A stretch of 43,098 nt of DNA from Gyrodactylus bullatarudis. Its lineage: Eukaryota > Platyhelminthes > Monogenea > Gyrodactylidea > Gyrodactylidae. The translations under genes and the position numbers were made by a program. The stretch is from the NCBI GenBank assembly GCA_012064415.1, contig SSNU01000239.1, forward strand, positions 1-43,098, in the 5' to 3' direction. The notes below the pieces were generated by a model. The model saw nothing but the letters and a program-made list of their open reading frames with translations, made no database searches and was not told the DNA's origin. Below are positions 40,875-43,098 of the stretch, piece after piece (within the stretch, counting starts at the first letter, position 1; each line of letters opens with the position of its first letter).

Positions 40875-41104
40875 AAAAATGAAACATACTAAGCTTGAAA
40901 ACAAAACAGATTATTTATTAATAAATCCGTACGAATTTTGAGCAAAAGCATATTAAATTTAAAAACAAAAAAAATTCAAGGACATACTAAATCTGAAATT
41001 ACTCTCGATTTTTTCATCAGGAATTTAAATTTGTAAACGAATCCTACTCATGTTGCCCCTTTTTATCATTTGAAAAAAATATTCTGAAAAAAAATATTTT
41101 TATG

Positions 41105-41290
41105 AAAAATATGTTATGATTAAATTTTTCAAATTCCCATTTGGCGCCAAAATCCCATTTCTTTCGAACTTTGAGCTGAAATTTTTTGTTGATTTGAAAG
41201 TGGGAGAGTAATCGAAAGAGTTTTTTTAGGATCAAGATTAGAAAAGAAAATCAATTTAACTGAATCTGATCTTATGCATAATCACATTGC
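41105..41290 (+). repeat. Dispersed repeat family E2, uninterrupted copy
   Basis: TTTGGCGCCAAAATCCCATT, GAACTTTGAGCTGAAATTTT, GATTTGAAAGTGGGAGAGTA, GGATCAAGATTAGAAAAGAA and GAATCTGATCTTATGCATAA in order. This copy shows the ancestral continuity that is broken at 4008-4197. Confidence 0.8.
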
Positions 41291-43098
41291 AAATACTCCT
41301 TACTTTCAAGTATTCATCGAAGATTAAGAGGTTTTTGATAGAAATAAATGATTCGTAAGACTTATTTTACTATTTTGAAAATGATTAGAAGAAAATATTT
41401 TAGTTTCTATCATGAGAAAAATGGCAAATTTTTCATCACGTTAATTTTAATACAAAATCATTGTTTCTATTGCAACCAGTTCATAAATAGGTTTTATATG
41501 TTTTATATATCATTCGATTTCCCCTGAAGAGCTCATTCAGATTCTGACCCAAACTAGAAATCGAAAATTTGCAAAATCCATCCGAAATGGCCATGTAAAG
41601 TTACTAATTTCTAAAAAAGAAAACAAAGCGTACGATTTCGATTACTTTACACTCAAAGATTAGAAATATGATCTTCCTTCATTTACAATCGTAAAAAAAT
41701 CATCTGCCTTGAGTTTATAGACATTAAATCAATAGTTAATATGAAAATTCATGTTTACTGACCCATATATCCGTATTGATTTTAAATTTTATTCTCACTC
41801 ATATGATATACATCAAATATTAAAATCTAACATCATTCCTATTCATGAAGCAAATATTTTTTGACACAAAACTTGTTCCAAAATTTTATTTTCGTATTGA
41901 TAAAAGGATTTTTTCTTTTGTTTAAAAATCTCTTGTCGAATCAACTAGATTTTTACCACATATATATCTTCATATTCTCATAACTAATAAGATTAAATTA
42001 ACTTTAAAGCAAAGAACCTCAACTGCTTTTCAGAGTTAATAGATCCGAGAACTGCGACTAAGGAGTAACCCACTAGAAGTATATCATGAATATGTGAAAT
42101 TAAGGAAATTGTCTGTAAATCCATTCAACTAATCTTTGTGGTATTTTAAAATAATTCTACAAAGCATTGTTGAGTTATACTCCTTAAGTTGAAAATATTC
42201 AGATTTTGATAGCTTTTTAACTTTCAAAGTTTAGATCACAAAATGTATTTATTGATTGAGTGCTATAAATAAATTGTAATAATGTAATTAAATTCGAAAA
42301 TATGAAAATACAAGTTATTTTCAACTGAAAACTTCAATTTTAAATTTTCTTTCAAAAAAAATTACAAAAAAAGTTTTATAAAATACTGATAATTTTGCAA
42401 ATTGATCGACTGTTTTAGCCAAGCCATCCTCGAGAAAATATTTTAAAATCTAGGAAATCGAAACATTCAAAAGCTTTTGAAAAGTGGTACTAAAATATTC
42501 GAATTTCTCAAAGGATCATCAGTACTGTCTCTCTAAATATATCTTTTTTTAGGAGAGTAGATACTTAGTTAGGTTGTTATTAATTTTATTTCTGGTTACT
42601 TGGGAGTGGGTTAATCTTCTGTTACCTTTAGCTCTATGAGAAGAAGTACCATGTCTTACCTTTTAGATAGGTAATAAGCTGATAATAATAACACGGCGTG
42701 TCACTTTTTTTTCAATCTGGGGATAACAAAATAAACTAGAATGAACCTGATCCGGAATTTGACGCAGATTCTGTATCTGGTCTCAGAATCTCCGAATTGT
42801 ATTCAGTTTTGGAGATATTCGCACAAAACGAAAATTCCGAATTTTCCCAAAACTGGAGTTACTAATTGATTAAAATCATTAAGAGAAATTAACTAATTGC
42901 CCAACAACTGAATATCATTGAATAGGAAATTAAATTCTGCGTCGATTGGTGTATATATGAACGGGTGAAAGAGAAAAAATTTGCGCAAAAAATAAAATCA
43001 AGTAAAATTTATTGAAAAAAAAACATAAAATTCTAGTGAAAATTTGTGTTTTCAAATTGACTCACGGCTTCAAATATATCAAATTTCAAAATTTTCTT
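41291..43098. other. No recognised gene; degenerate PLE trace near 42.52 kb
   Basis: CTCAAAGGATCATCAGTACT at 42508-42527 echoes the inverted PLE CTAAAGGATCATCAGTGGT block (10971-10989), followed by CTCT and TAAATATATC. No other coding signal or repeat. Confidence 0.4.

Larger units (their letters stand above)
40051..41003. mobile_element. 953-bp element with about 130-bp inverted ends
   Basis: The left arm 40051-40181 and right arm 40876-41003 pair from AGTAATTTCAGATTTAGTAT through TTTATTAATAAATAATCTGT to CTTAGTATG.TTCATTTTT, with a few indels. The motif TTTAGTATG or close variants recurs inside the left arm and just outside it (39959, 40021, 40073, 40167, 40428). The interior holds a plus-strand two-exon frame and a minus-strand frame that diverge from the centre and each stop at the inner edge of an arm. 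No transposase is recognised and no target duplication is clear. Confidence 0.8.

Noticed and set aside
1..43098. CRISPR arrays, bacterial operons or phage genes
   Set aside because: No regularly spaced short repeats, no long contiguous reading frames or ribosome-binding-site pattern; introns and eukaryotic transposon families argue for a eukaryotic genome.

Overview
The window is eukaryotic, strongly AT-rich (by eye about 70% or more A+T) and reads as repeat-dense invertebrate DNA. There is no operon structure, ribosome-binding-site pattern, rRNA operon, convincing tRNA or CRISPR array. Nearly everything recognisable is a transposable element or a member of a multicopy invertebrate protein family, most of it broken. 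The mix (Penelope-like elements with GIY-YIG endonuclease, Tc1/mariner, Merlin, Ty3/gypsy, and two uncharacterised families that I know from arthropod and cnidarian genomes) suggests a metazoan with many active transposons. I cannot name the species. Introns seen or inferred are very short: 60, 54 and 52 nt in gene-like units, and two of exactly 24 nt in a Tc1-like transposase.

Layout. 0-0.7 kb: two Penelope (PLE) pieces on the minus strand, endonuclease then reverse transcriptase, in tandem order. 1.9-4.8 kb: foldback elements and dispersed repeats, including a 58-bp near-perfect hairpin inside an insertion flanked by a 13-bp duplication. 5.25-6.07 kb: a decayed minus-strand copy of a widespread protein family (motifs DCYFC, LRLFIDSSKNSLKAVLL) split by stops and frameshifts. 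9.8-14.6 kb: a nest of elements. A broken Merlin transposase lies between direct copies of a short repeat. The second repeat copy is interrupted by a 3.3-kb TA-flanked element with Tc1-type inverted ends, which itself holds a PLE bounded by about 165-bp inverted repeats. A minus-strand gypsy RNase H fragment follows.

14.6-18.9 kb is mostly featureless. 18.96-21.0 kb holds the best PLE copy: YVDD reverse-transcriptase C-terminus and an intact GIY-YIG domain, separated by an apparent 5-bp deletion, followed by inverted PLE debris. 24.8-28.95 kb: a PLE remnant interrupted by an internally deleted Tc1-like element, then the longer parental-type copy with its transposase. 32.1-34.15 kb is the most gene-like segment: a spliced gene of the 'HSRW...LRLYVS' invertebrate family followed by further exon-like open frames. 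35.8-36.66 kb: a second, minus-strand, internally deleted copy of the same Tc1-like family. 37.9-38.3 kb: a MITE. 40.05-41.0 kb: a 953-bp element with 130-bp inverted ends holding a small two-exon reading frame.

The window therefore records successive insertions rather than a pathway. Paralogous copies inside it act as internal references: they show empty sites, deletion junctions and target duplications without outside data. All family assignments are from motif recognition by eye; no alignment or search was run.
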